Source: JALOAT01 sp041677345 (GTDB lineage: Bacteria; Pseudomonadota; Gammaproteobacteria; Thiohalomonadales; Thiohalomonadaceae). From it: a stretch of 35,467 nt of DNA. The translations under genes were made by a program, and so were the position numbers. Below, piece after piece: positions 1-7,862 of the stretch. Every line of letters begins with the position of its first letter. Position 1 is the stretch's first letter. The DNA lies in the NCBI GenBank assembly GCA_041677345.1, contig JBAYQE010000020.1, positions 1 through 35,467 of the forward strand, read 5' to 3'. The notes under the pieces were generated by a model, which worked only from the letters and a program-made list of their open reading frames with translations, was not told where the DNA came from and searched no databases.

Positions 1-195
1 CACCTGGTCGGGCTCACGCCGCTGGGTGGTGTGGCGCGAGGTACCGGGCTTGCGCCGGTCCAGGTCGACCTGCAGCTCGGCCTCGGTGATTTCGAGTCCG
101 GGCGGACAACCGTCCACGATGGCGCCCAGCGCCGGCCCGTGGCTCTCGCCGAAGGTGGTGACAGTGAAAAGCTTGCCGATGGAGTTTCCAGACAT
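1..195 (-). CDS. aroC: Chorismate synthase, N-terminal part (cut by window edge)
   Basis: Only the first 65 codons are inside the window, reading leftwards from an ATG at 195. The visible protein begins MSGNSIGKLFTVTTFGESHG and continues through GPALGAIVDGCPPGL to LDRRKPGTSRHTTQRREPDQ, the strongly conserved start of chorismate synthase. The enzyme converts 5-enolpyruvylshikimate-3-phosphate to chorismate with reduced FMN in the cytosol, the last common step of aromatic amino acid synthesis. The GESHG histidine and the RRKPG region are family landmarks. In many Gammaproteobacteria aroC lies directly downstream of prmB; here prmB is on the same strand but about 7.7 kb upstream, with six other genes between them. 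The identification is very secure; completeness cannot be judged. Confidence 0.95.
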   Translation of the reverse strand, partial: MSGNSIGKLFTVTTFGESHGPALGAIVDGCPPGLEITEAELQVDLDRRKPGTSRHTTQRREPDQV

Positions 196-248
196 GGGGC
201 GGCATTGTAGCGGTTTCCGCCTGCCTGCGCGCGGGGGAGAAAAGCCTG

Positions 249-380
249 AACACGGCGAACACGGGGAAATCCATTCCTCGTGTGGGGGCGGCCTCAGGCG
301 GCGACACATGGCTTGGAAGGCAAGTCGCGGCCTGAGGCCGCCCCTCAGAAGAAACAGGTTTTCCCCGTGTCCCCCGTGTT
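249..380. repeat. Nested inverted repeat between aroC and the SnoaL-like gene
   Basis: The outer arms at 249-269 and 360-380 are reverse complements of each other at 19 of 21 positions and contain reiterated ACACGG words. Inside them, perfect 14-nt arms lie at 285-298 (GGGGCGGCCTCAGG) and 331-344 (CCTGAGGCCGCCCC). The element fills most of the gap between aroC and the next gene and has no coding signature. Its nested-palindrome layout and CACGG-type arms resemble the repeat at 2667-2892, so both may belong to one dispersed family; that relation is inference. Confidence 0.7.
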
Positions 381-396
381 AATGCCTTTCAACGCT

Positions 397-762
397 TCAA
401 GACGGAGCCACTTCGTCCCAGGCCTGCACGTCCACTTCCTTGACGATCTTGCCGTCCTTCAGGGTCAGCATGGACGACGTGAACACCTTGGAGCCGTCGG
501 GGTATTCACAGCTGTCGGTGTAGGCCATGTGGCTGTCGCCCATGACCTCGTCTTCCACGCGATGTTTCAAAGGCCGGCTGAGCACATCGTTGAAATACTC
601 GGAAATGGCCTGCTTGCCGGAAAGGATGCACGGCGAGCTGGGCGGGTGGTTGTGGTCGATGAGCCGCAATTCGGCATCGTCGTCGTAAAGGGACATGAGC
701 TTGCTGACGTCACTATGCTCCAGGCCGTCATGAATGGTGCGGGAGACTTCCTGAATATCCAT
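397..762 (-). CDS. SnoaL-like / NTF2-fold polyketide-cyclase-like protein
   Basis: A 121-residue cytosolic protein beginning MDIQEVSRTIHDGLEHSDVS, with no signal peptide or membrane segment. The pattern of an N-terminal helix pair, a Y-D-D-D-A-E-L strand, an S-G-K-Q-A-I-S-E-Y-F helix and a closing strand ending in K-E-V-D-V-Q-A-W-D is that of the SnoaL-like NTF2 fold. Such proteins form a small hydrophobic pocket, but their substrates vary widely and cannot be read from sequence. The start is supported by a GAGGTGA ribosome binding site just upstream of the ATG at 762. It lies on the same strand as the CoA-disulfide-reductase gene, 94 bp downstream of it, and could be cotranscribed. Family assignment is probable; the specific role is unknown. 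Confidence 0.75.
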   Translation of the reverse strand: MDIQEVSRTIHDGLEHSDVSKLMSLYDDDAELRLIDHNHPPSSPCILSGKQAISEYFNDVLSRPLKHRVEDEVMGDSHMAYTDSCEYPDGSKVFTSSMLTLKDGKIVKEVDVQAWDEVAPS

Positions 763-856
763 GGCTCACCTCGCATGGTCGGATCATCTCCCATAAGCTT
801 AGACCGGACCCCGTGGGCAACGGCATGCACCGGCAACGCTGGCTGGCGGCCGACCG

Positions 857-2590
857 CTATGCCACCGGGATGCGGCCGCTCTCGGCCAGGCGGTCCTCGG
901 CGTGAGACTCAAACGGCACACCCGGTTGGGCGGAGGTGAGCGGATTGCGGTGGAACGCGATGAAGGTCTTGAGACCGCCGCTGAGATTGCTCACACGATC
1001 GAAACCGTGCTGGCGTAGCACGCGCGCCCCCACATAGCTGCGGAACCCGCTCAGGCAGTAGACATACAGCGGCCGCCCCTTGTGCGCCTCCAACTCCGGC
1101 AGACGGTCACGCAGGTCGCCAAGCGGCACGTTGACGGACTTGGGGATATGCCAGCCTGTGTATTCGCGCGCACTGCGCAGATCCACCAGCACGGCATCAT
1201 CGGGCAGGTCCGGGTACTCCTCCGCATACCACACATCCACGTCCCCGCGCAGGGCATTGGCAGCCACGAACCCGGCCATGTTCACCGGGTCCTTGGCTGC
1301 GCCGTAGGGTGGTGCGTAGGCGAGTTCGAGGTCTTCCAGGTCATACACCGTCATGCCGGCCCGCAGTGCCGTGGCGAGTACGTCGAGCCGTTTGTCCACG
1401 CCGTCGAAGCCGACCACCTGCGCACCCAGCAGCCGGCCCTCCTTGGGCGTGAACAACAGCTTGAGGTGCATGGGGTGCGTGCCGGGGTAATAGCTCGCAT
1501 GGCCGTTGGGGTGGATATAGATCTTGGTGTAAGACATGTGCATGCGGCGCAGCGCCTTCTCTGATGCACCGGTACCGCCGGCAGTCATCTCGAATACCTT
1601 GATCACCGACGTCCCCAGTGCGCCGTGAAAGGCGCTCGGACGGCCGGCAATATGATCGGCAGCGATACGGCCCTGGCGGTTGGCCAGCCCGGCCAGCGGG
1701 ATGAGCGCCATCTCCCCCGTGGTGGCGTCACGTACTTCCACGGCATCGCCCACCGCGTAGATGTCGGGGTCGGAGGTGCGCATGTGCTCGTCCACGGTGA
1801 TACCACCGCGCATGCCGATGGTAAGGCCTGCGGTTTTGGCCAGTTCGTTCTCGGGATGCACGCCCACCGCAAGCAGGACCATATCTGTGATGAGGCGCGC
1901 ACCGCCTGCCAGCACCACTTCCACACGACCATCCGCATCGCGGAATTCCCGCACCGCAGTGCCGAGGTGGACGTTCACACCGAAGCTTTCCATGTGGTAG
2001 GCGATATCGCGGGACATCTCCGGGTCCAGGTTCTGCATGAGCTGATCGGAGCGTTCGATCAGATCCACGCGTACGCCACGACGACGCAAGGCTTCCGCCA
2101 TCTCAAGGCCGATGTAGCCACCGCCTACCACCAAGGCGCTGAAGGCACCCTGCTCCACCTCGGTCTTGATGGCGTCCATGTCGGGGATGTTGCGCAGGGT
2201 GTGGATACGTGGGTGATTCACACCCGCCAGCGGCGGCCGGACGGGACTGGCACCGGGTGCCAGCACCAGCTTGTCGTAGGTATCCTCGAAGGTGCGCCCC
2301 GTGGCATGGTCGAATACCCGCACGCATTTGCGCGCCCGGTCGATGCCAGTGACCTCGTGCTGAGTACGCACGGTCAGCGCCAGCGTATGTTCCAGGTCCT
2401 TCGGCGTCACCACGAAAAGCCTGTTGCGATCCGGGATATCGCCGCTGATATGGTAAGGCAGGCCGCAGTTGGCGAAAGACACGTAGGGATCGCGCTCGTA
2501 CACCACGATCTCGGCCGATTCGTCCAGGCGCCGCAGCCGCGCGGCAGTGGACATACCCCCGGCCACGCCTCCCACGATCACGGTTTTCAT
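857..2590 (-). CDS. CoA-disulfide reductase-type flavoprotein fused to a rhodanese domain
   Basis: A 577-residue protein. Residues 1-440 are a pyridine nucleotide-disulfide oxidoreductase: the FAD-binding GGVAGGMSTAARLRR lies near residues 7-21, the single active-site cysteine Cys42 sits in SFANCGLPYH, an NAD(P)H-binding VVGGGYIGLEMAEALRR follows near residue 155, and the FAD-binding YAVGDAVEV follows near residue 275. Residues from about 465 form a rhodanese domain (VLVDLRSAREYTGWHIPKS) with the catalytic loop YCLSGFRS. This is the CoADR-RHD architecture, about 565 residues in characterised members, which reduce CoA disulfide, persulfide or polysulfide with NAD(P)H. The ATG at 2590 is preceded by a GAGGAGG ribosome binding site; the open frame 40 codons upstream is not needed. 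The exact substrate (CoA disulfide, persulfide or NADH oxidase activity) is undetermined. Confidence 0.9.
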   Translation of the reverse strand: MKTVIVGGVAGGMSTAARLRRLDESAEIVVYERDPYVSFANCGLPYHISGDIPDRNRLFVVTPKDLEHTLALTVRTQHEVTGIDRARKCVRVFDHATGRTFEDTYDKLVLAPGASPVRPPLAGVNHPRIHTLRNIPDMDAIKTEVEQGAFSALVVGGGYIGLEMAEALRRRGVRVDLIERSDQLMQNLDPEMSRDIAYHMESFGVNVHLGTAVREFRDADGRVEVVLAGGARLITDMVLLAVGVHPENELAKTAGLTIGMRGGITVDEHMRTSDPDIYAVGDAVEVRDATTGEMALIPLAGLANRQGRIAADHIAGRPSAFHGALGTSVIKVFEMTAGGTGASEKALRRMHMSYTKIYIHPNGHASYYPGTHPMHLKLLFTPKEGRLLGAQVVGFDGVDKRLDVLATALRAGMTVYDLEDLELAYAPPYGAAKDPVNMAGFVAANALRGDVDVWYAEEYPDLPDDAVLVDLRSAREYTGWHIPKSVNVPLGDLRDRLPELEAHKGRPLYVYCLSGFRSYVGARVLRQHGFDRVSNLSGGLKTFIAFHRNPLTSAQPGVPFESHAEDRLAESGRIPVA

Positions 2591-2666
2591 ACCACCACCT
2601 CCTCGGCGCCTGCCAAGCACGGCCCGCGTCTGCTTAGCACAAGAATAGCGGGCGCGTACGTCACAC

Positions 2667-2892
2667 GGGGAGTGATAACGCGGAGGGCGCGGAGGACGCC
2701 GAGAAATCACTATTCGTCACGGAGGCCACGGAGATTGTGCGATCTCCGTGTTTTCTGTGGTTCCGTGTTGAATTCTTTCAGCGTCTTGCCGCGCGGGGTG
2801 AAGGCGGACACCGCCCGCCCCATGCCTCCTTTTCGGGTTCATTTCCGTTCATTGGCGGACTTCACCTCCGCGCCTCCGCATTATCACTCCCC
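2667..2892. repeat. Nested inverted repeat supplying the 3' end of the Trx-CcdA gene
   Basis: The outer arms at 2667-2686 (GGGGAGTGATAACGCGGAGG) and 2873-2892 (CCTCCGCATTATCACTCCCC) pair at 19 of 20 positions. The pairing continues inward with one indel through GCGCGGAGG / CCTCCGCG. A second, inner hairpin has 9-bp arms at 2727-2735 (CACGGAGAT) and 2742-2750 (ATCTCCGTG). No coding signature is seen inside. The right arm overlaps the last codons and the TGA of the gene ending at 2884, so this 226-bp element ends within a coding sequence. It could be a dispersed non-autonomous repeat or a large transcriptional hairpin. Confidence 0.8.
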
Positions 2893-4131
2893 GGCGCGGC
2901 GCTCACGCCACCAGGCGAAGGCGCCGGCGGCCACGGCAAGGAAGAGCAGCGCGAGGGCGAGCAGCGGGTTGTTGAGGCCTTCCGGTGCGAACAGGAGCAC
3001 ACCACCCAGTCCCAGCATCATCACCCCCGAGACCAGCTTGAGCACACGCCCCTCCAACTCACTCAGCTTGCGTGAGCCGAGGGTATACACGTAGCCGAGC
3101 ACGATGAGCATGAGCGGTAGTACGTACACCAGATTGTAAAAGGCGAGATACGCGTAATAACCGGATGTGGGGAGTTGCTGCAGCGTGAGCAGGCGCGTGT
3201 ACACCATGGGGAATCCGGCCGTACACAGGGCCTCGTAGCTGTTGGCCACGATGGCAAGCGTCACCGCACCTGCGAGCATCACGGGCCAACTGTCGGCCCG
3301 CAACAGGCGGCGCATGCGTTCGAACAGCCGCGGCTTGGCACGCTCGGGAATGGAAAGCGAGATGCCGCGCTTGAACCAGACGTAGTCCTTTATGTTCACC
3401 AACGCCATACCCACCGCAAGCAGCCCCGCCGCCAAAGTCACCAGACGCAGTTCGCCGGCGATGAGGAACACATTGAGCCAGGCGGACATGAGCAGGAAAT
3501 ACACCAACCCGGAAAACAGTACGAACACCCCGCCGATCACCAGCATGCGCGTACGAGTACGCTCGTGGGTAAGCAGGCTGAGCAGGAATAGCAACACGAA
3601 AAAGGCGCAGGGGTTGAATGCATCCAGGCCGGCGATGACCATGGTCACCAGGGGCAGCGACCAGTTTGCCACGTCCACCGTACCCAGCACGGGCAGTGAC
3701 ACCTCCGCGCCTGGTGCAACGTCCTTGGGTGTCGGCGCGGGTGCGGGTACCGCGCCGGCGGTCAGGGCATCATGGCAGGCGAGCAGGCGCTGCTCCAAGA
3801 AACGGCCGACGCCTGCCGGTGAGTCGTAGCCCACGTGCATTTCACCGCAGAAGATGAAGCCCGGCACCGACTTCGCCTGCTGCCCGAGCGCGCCCGCCAT
3901 CTCCACATAGCGCTGCACGTTGGCGCGGCTTGCTGTGAGTTCATGGGAGTGGAGCCGCAGCCAGGCATGGCGTGCAGCCAGTTCCTGCACGAAGGGCAGT
4001 GCGTCCTGACAATGGGGGCAGGTCTGCGACCAGAAGAAATGCAGATCGACCTTGGGCGCAGCGGCCGCGACCGCGGTGGCGGGAAGCAACCAACTGGCGA
4101 CGAGCAGCGACAGGAACAGGAGGCGTTTCAT
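2884..4131 (-). CDS. Thioredoxin-like domain fused to a CcdA/DsbD-type membrane domain
   Basis: A 415-residue protein. Residues 1-24 are a signal peptide (MKRLLFLSLLVASWLLPATAVA). A periplasmic thioredoxin-like domain follows, with the redox motif Cys38-Pro-His-Cys41 in WSQTCPHCQ and a cis-proline-like SVPGFIF. A proline/alanine linker near residues 125-145 leads to a polytopic membrane domain of six to eight hydrophobic segments. Two conserved transmembrane cysteines, in DAFNPCAFF (near 176) and YEALCTAGFP (near 300), are the CcdA/DsbD signature. The family moves reducing equivalents from cytosolic thioredoxin to the periplasm, and fusion of the acceptor makes one self-contained relay. The client protein is not identifiable. 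It lies beside the CoADR-rhodanese gene. The stop codon lies inside the inverted repeat 2667-2892, so the original C-terminus may have been altered. The ATG at 4131 has only a weak ribosome binding site. Confidence 0.85.
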   Translation of the reverse strand: MKRLLFLSLLVASWLLPATAVAAAAPKVDLHFFWSQTCPHCQDALPFVQELAARHAWLRLHSHELTASRANVQRYVEMAGALGQQAKSVPGFIFCGEMHVGYDSPAGVGRFLEQRLLACHDALTAGAVPAPAPTPKDVAPGAEVSLPVLGTVDVANWSLPLVTMVIAGLDAFNPCAFFVLLFLLSLLTHERTRTRMLVIGGVFVLFSGLVYFLLMSAWLNVFLIAGELRLVTLAAGLLAVGMALVNIKDYVWFKRGISLSIPERAKPRLFERMRRLLRADSWPVMLAGAVTLAIVANSYEALCTAGFPMVYTRLLTLQQLPTSGYYAYLAFYNLVYVLPLMLIVLGYVYTLGSRKLSELEGRVLKLVSGVMMLGLGGVLLFAPEGLNNPLLALALLFLAVAAGAFAWWRERRAGE

Positions 4132-4216
4132 CAGGTGCCTACCCTAATGCGGTGCCACAACGCTGGCAATCACCCGGCTTATGAGGTGCGCCGGCGGAAA
4201 CCCTGTGGTGCACCCA

Positions 4217-5320
4217 CTATTCAGCCTGCTTCGCGGGTGTGGCAAAGCGGTAGTAGTTGGGCTCGGTCATGAAGTCCAGGAGGCAGGGATCGCGCACCAC
4301 CCCCTGCCCTGCGCCGGTGGCGGCGCCTACCGCCGCGTAGGGCAATCGGAACCGGCCCCACGTGGTGACGCGGGTGCTGCCGTCCGGCGCGGTAAAGCGG
4401 GCACGCACGCTCCAGAAATACTTCGTACCGGCTCGCAGCGGCATCTCGATGGTGTGCTCCGTAGCGGTGAGGCCTTGGCGCTCGTACACCAGGAGCGGCA
4501 CCACCCCGGGCAGTACCTGCCAGAGGCGCAGGTCATAGCGTACTTCGCGCGCGGTCTCGGCCACCGCCTCGGCCCCGGCACGCCACGCATGTTCCGTGAG
4601 CGGCTCCCAGATGAGGGTGGGCGTGAGCGTATCGAGCAGGATGAAACGGTTCCATTCCGCAGGCGATGCCCCCAACTGCGGGCGATACAACCGTCTCGGC
4701 GCAATCCACTGCAGGCCACAGGCACCACCCACGGCACGGGCCATCCCACCGGGCATAAACAGTTCCTCGGCGATGCGCTCGCCCAACTCGGCATTGGCGG
4801 CCTTCAATGCGGCCGCGATGGCGGATGCATCCCAGGCATCGGCAGGACGCTCACTGCTGCGATAACTGAACGGACGCTCCACGATCACCTGTCCGCCCCG
4901 GGACCACTGCACCTGCAACAAGACACTGAGTGCCAGGCTGTCACGCGGGTAACCGCCTCGCTCAAACCCCACGCGTACTGCATCGATGATCACGCTGCTC
5001 GCTGCGGCTTCCGCCGTCACGAGTTCCAGTTTGCTGAAACGTTCCAGGGTGTCCGTCACATGACCACGCACTGCGGGTGCAATCTTCGCCGAGGCATCGC
5101 GCAGGATCGCTTGAAGCTCGGACATGTCCCCGGCAGCGATCGCCACCGTGCTCAAGTCGGCCTGTGCATCAGCGGGCAGCGACACCTCCGGGACCCGCGC
5201 ACCGGCCAGTACCACCAGCGGCTCCACCAGCGCGCGCAGCATCGGATCCTGGGCGGATGCAGGGGCACTGGTGCAGGCATGCAGGAGAAGGAGCGGGAAC
5301 AGGATCAGAAGACGTTGCAC
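4217..5320 (-). CDS. Putative outer-membrane lipoprotein of unknown function
   Basis: A 367-residue protein starting at a GTG (MQRLLILFPLLLLHACTSAP). The hydrophobic N-terminus ends in a lipobox-like L-H-A-C16, and the following Thr17 is not an inner-membrane retention signal, so outer-membrane sorting is expected. Residues 20-210 resemble a curli-assembly or TolB-like accessory layout with alternating strands and helices (for example FERGGYPRDSLALSVLLQVQ), but I cannot name a family. The C-terminal third, from LTPTLIWEPLTEHAW to TWGRFRLPYAA, reads like a fibronectin type III-like beta-sandwich (YFWSVRARF). It is on the same strand as the Trx-CcdA gene, 85 bp upstream of it, and divergent from the PAS gene. 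The histidine at lipobox position -2 is unusual. No function is proposed. Confidence 0.7.
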   Translation of the reverse strand: MQRLLILFPLLLLHACTSAPASAQDPMLRALVEPLVVLAGARVPEVSLPADAQADLSTVAIAAGDMSELQAILRDASAKIAPAVRGHVTDTLERFSKLELVTAEAAASSVIIDAVRVGFERGGYPRDSLALSVLLQVQWSRGGQVIVERPFSYRSSERPADAWDASAIAAALKAANAELGERIAEELFMPGGMARAVGGACGLQWIAPRRLYRPQLGASPAEWNRFILLDTLTPTLIWEPLTEHAWRAGAEAVAETAREVRYDLRLWQVLPGVVPLLVYERQGLTATEHTIEMPLRAGTKYFWSVRARFTAPDGSTRVTTWGRFRLPYAAVGAATGAGQGVVRDPCLLDFMTEPNYYRFATPAKQAE

Positions 5321-5437
5321 GAGGGACTTTCCGTTGCAGGCGAAGCCGCAGATCTTAGCCTGATGCGTGGCTCAGGCAAACCACGGCACCACGACACACC
5401 GCCAGCCGATGCGACCAGCCCTCACAGCTTCCGTGCC

Positions 5438-5443
5438 TATACT
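5438..5443 (+). promoter_or_regulatory. Possible -10 element of the two-PAS gene
   Basis: TATACT lies 15 nt before the ATG at 5458, so the transcript would have a very short leader. I find no convincing -35 hexamer at the matching distance. This is a weak prediction inside the 137-bp divergent spacer. Confidence 0.3.
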
Positions 5444-5457
5444 CGCAGCAAACGCCG

Positions 5458-6300
5458 ATGGGTGCCATGAATCCGACAGAGATCCTCGACATCCTGGAGA
5501 AGGGGTTTTCCGGCATCCATGTATTGGTCGCTTACCTGGATGCCGCCTGCAATTTCCTCTGGGTAAATCGGGCCTATGCCAACGCTGACGGGCGACGGCC
5601 TGACGATTTCGTGGGGAAAAATCACTTCGCGCTTTATCCAAACGAAGAAAACGAGGCGATCTTCAAGCGCGTGATTGAAACGGGTGAGCGTTTCTCCATC
5701 TCGAGAGGCCGTTTCACTACCACATCATCCGGAGCGGGGGGCTCCTACTGGGATTGGGCACTGGAGCCGGTCAAGGACGATGACGGCAACGTGGAAGGAC
5801 TGCTCTTCCTGCTGATCAACGTCACGGACAAGGTGAGAGCGCGTCAGTACCTGGCCGATACCGCCATTTACGTCCGCGGCCTACTCGAAGCCAATCCCGA
5901 CGCATTCGTCGCTATCGACGTACTGGGCCGCATAACGGAGGTCAATGTCGCTGCCGAGACCCTGTTCGGCTACCCGCGCTCGCTGGCCCTTGGCACCCAT
6001 TTCACCAGATACTGCAAGGATGTCAACCACGCCATGGATGGGTTCCAACAGGTATTGGCGCAGGGACACCTGCACGATTTTCCCGTCGACGTCGTCGCTC
6101 GCGATGGGCGCATCATTCCTACCCGCATCAAAGCCACCGTGCACCACAGCGCACAGGGCGAATTGATAGGTGTGATCGCCACTGCACACGACATGACCGA
6201 ACATCTGCGCGTCGAAAGCGAACGCCGCAAGCTCTACGAGGAACTCCTGGTCAACGTCACCGAGTTGCGCCGCCACGAGAGCAAGGGGCCGTCGCCGTGA
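5458..6300 (+). CDS. Two-PAS-domain protein without output domain
   Basis: A 280-residue soluble protein. The first PAS-like domain covers roughly residues 8-125 (GIHVLVAYLDAACNFLWVNR through the closing GLLFLLINVTDK). The second covers about 140-255 (LLEANPDAFVAIDVLGRITE, AAETLFGYPRS, ending GVIATAHDMTEHLR). A short charged, probably coiled helix (ESERRKLYEELLVNVTELRR) ends the chain, and no histidine kinase, GGDEF, EAL, HTH or methyl-accepting domain follows. Such orphan PAS proteins often act by binding a partner, but that is inference. The ATG at 5467 (MNPTEIL) is an equally possible start. The stop is 19 bp from the end of the convergent hemN. The ligand or cofactor cannot be determined. 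Confidence 0.8.
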   Translation: MGAMNPTEILDILEKGFSGIHVLVAYLDAACNFLWVNRAYANADGRRPDDFVGKNHFALYPNEENEAIFKRVIETGERFSISRGRFTTTSSGAGGSYWDWALEPVKDDDGNVEGLLFLLINVTDKVRARQYLADTAIYVRGLLEANPDAFVAIDVLGRITEVNVAAETLFGYPRSLALGTHFTRYCKDVNHAMDGFQQVLAQGHLHDFPVDVVARDGRIIPTRIKATVHHSAQGELIGVIATAHDMTEHLRVESERRKLYEELLVNVTELRRHESKGPSP

Positions 6301-6319
6301 ATCCAGGGTTTGCCCCTGC

Positions 6320-7714
6320 TCAGATCACCTTCGAGAATCGTTGGTCCCGCTTCTCGCGCAGATACCGATCGAACGTCATGCAGATGTTGCGGATGAGCAG
6401 CTTGCCCACGGGGTGCACGTCGATGGCACCGGCGGTGTGGGTCAACAGTCCGTCTGCCTGCATGCCTTCCAGGTCCTTCAGTTCGCTGGCGAAATAGCTG
6501 TCAAAATCGATGCCGAAGCGCTTGCCCACCGCCGCCTTGTCCAGATGGAAGTGGCAGATGAGCTGGGTGATCACCTCGCGGCGCAGCACGTCGTCGTCGG
6601 TGAGTTCGACGCCGCGGAACACTGCCAGCTTGCCGGCGTCGATAGCGGCGTAATACTCCTCCAGTTCCTTGAGATTTTGCGCATAGCTGCGCCCCACCTG
6701 GCCGATGGAGGTGGCGCCCAGGCCGATGAGGTCGCAATCGGCGTGGGTGCTGTAGCCCTGGAAATTGCGGTACAACGTGCCTTCGCGCTGGGCCACGGCC
6801 AGTTCGTCTCCGGGCTTGGCGAAGTGGTCCATGCCGATGTAGACGTAACCGGCGGCGGTGAGCCGCTCGATGGTCATGTGCAGGATATTGAGCTTCTCCT
6901 GCGGCGAAGGCAGATCGTCGGCATTGATGCGGCGCTGGGGTTTGAACAGCTCCGGCAGGTGCGCGTAATTGAACACCGACAGGCGATCGGGCGAGATGGC
7001 CAGGATCTTGTCCAGGGTCATGCCGAAGCTGTCCACGCTCTGGAACGGCAGGCCGTAGATCAGATCGATGGAAATGGATTTGAAACCCGTGTCGCGCGCC
7101 GACTGCAGCACGAACATGGTCTCTTCCTCGCTCTGGATGCGGTTCACCGCTTTCTGCACGCGTGGGTCAAAGTCCTGCACGCCCAGACTCATGCGGTTGA
7201 AGCCGAGCGAACGCAGCACGGCAATGGTGTCCTTCTTCACCTCGCGCGGGTCGATCTCGATGGAATACTCGCCCGTGTCGTCGTCGCGCAAGCGGAAATG
7301 CTTGCGCGTGGTGTCCATCAGGGCGGTCATTTCCTCGTGGCTGATGAAGGTGGGTGTGCCGCCGCCCCAGTGCAACTGATCGACCGTACGGTCGTTGTCG
7401 AACAGCGCGCCTTGCATCGCGATTTCCTTGAACAGGCGCTCCAGGTATGGGCTGCTGCGGGTGCGGTCTTTGGTGACCACCTTGTTGCAGCCGCAGTAGT
7501 AGCAGACCGTGTCACAGAACGGGATGTGGAAATACAGCGATAGCGGGCGCTTGGCCGCTTCGCTGTTGGTTGCCCTGGCAATGGCCGTGTACTCGGCTTC
7601 GCCGAAGCCGACGTGGAACTGTGGGGCGGTGGGATACGAGGTATAGCGCGGCCCGGACTTGTCGTAGCGCTTGATCAGGGCTTCATCGAAGACGATGGTC
7701 TGGTTCATGGTCAC
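6320..7714 (-). CDS. hemN: Oxygen-independent coproporphyrinogen III oxidase (dehydrogenase)
   Basis: A 464-residue radical SAM enzyme that oxidatively decarboxylates coproporphyrinogen III to protoporphyrinogen IX in the cytosol without oxygen. The [4Fe-4S] motif is Cys67-x3-Cys71-x2-Cys74, with the HemN-specific Cys76 directly after (FCDTVCYYCGCNK). The substrate-facing N-terminal RYTSYPTAPQFH, the SAM-binding HWGGGTPTF and the C-terminal domain (ELTDDDVLRREVITQLICHF) are all present, and the length is close to the usual 455-460. I choose the GTG at 7714 because GAGGTG lies 7 nt upstream of it; the ATG at 7708 would have a 13-nt spacing. I see no FNR-type box in the 148 bp upstream. It fits the anaerobic respiratory theme of the nor and cyd genes. 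Confidence 0.95.
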   Translation of the reverse strand: MTMNQTIVFDEALIKRYDKSGPRYTSYPTAPQFHVGFGEAEYTAIARATNSEAAKRPLSLYFHIPFCDTVCYYCGCNKVVTKDRTRSSPYLERLFKEIAMQGALFDNDRTVDQLHWGGGTPTFISHEEMTALMDTTRKHFRLRDDDTGEYSIEIDPREVKKDTIAVLRSLGFNRMSLGVQDFDPRVQKAVNRIQSEEETMFVLQSARDTGFKSISIDLIYGLPFQSVDSFGMTLDKILAISPDRLSVFNYAHLPELFKPQRRINADDLPSPQEKLNILHMTIERLTAAGYVYIGMDHFAKPGDELAVAQREGTLYRNFQGYSTHADCDLIGLGATSIGQVGRSYAQNLKELEEYYAAIDAGKLAVFRGVELTDDDVLRREVITQLICHFHLDKAAVGKRFGIDFDSYFASELKDLEGMQADGLLTHTAGAIDVHPVGKLLIRNICMTFDRYLREKRDQRFSKVI

Positions 7715-7862
7715 GGCTTTTCACCTCGTTGCCGCCAGAAAAGGGCGTGGCGGCGTGCGCTTTTTTTTCAGACCGGCACAGGACCGGATTGTTCTTATGG
7801 TGGCGGATTTATGCCCGAAGGGTGCCCCGGCCGCGATGTTCGCACGGCGGGGCAATCGCGGC

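Noticed and set aside
1625..3094. A 489-codon plus-strand open frame across the CoADR and Trx-CcdA genes.
   Set aside because: It is antisense to two well-supported genes and crosses an inverted repeat; no recognisable domain.
6341..7543. A 400-codon plus-strand open frame opposite hemN.
   Set aside because: Histidine- and valine-rich mirror of hemN codons, no start signal, no family features.
7715..7862. Search for an FNR/DNR box ahead of hemN.
   Set aside because: No TTGAN-N4-NTCAA-like palindrome is present in this spacer.
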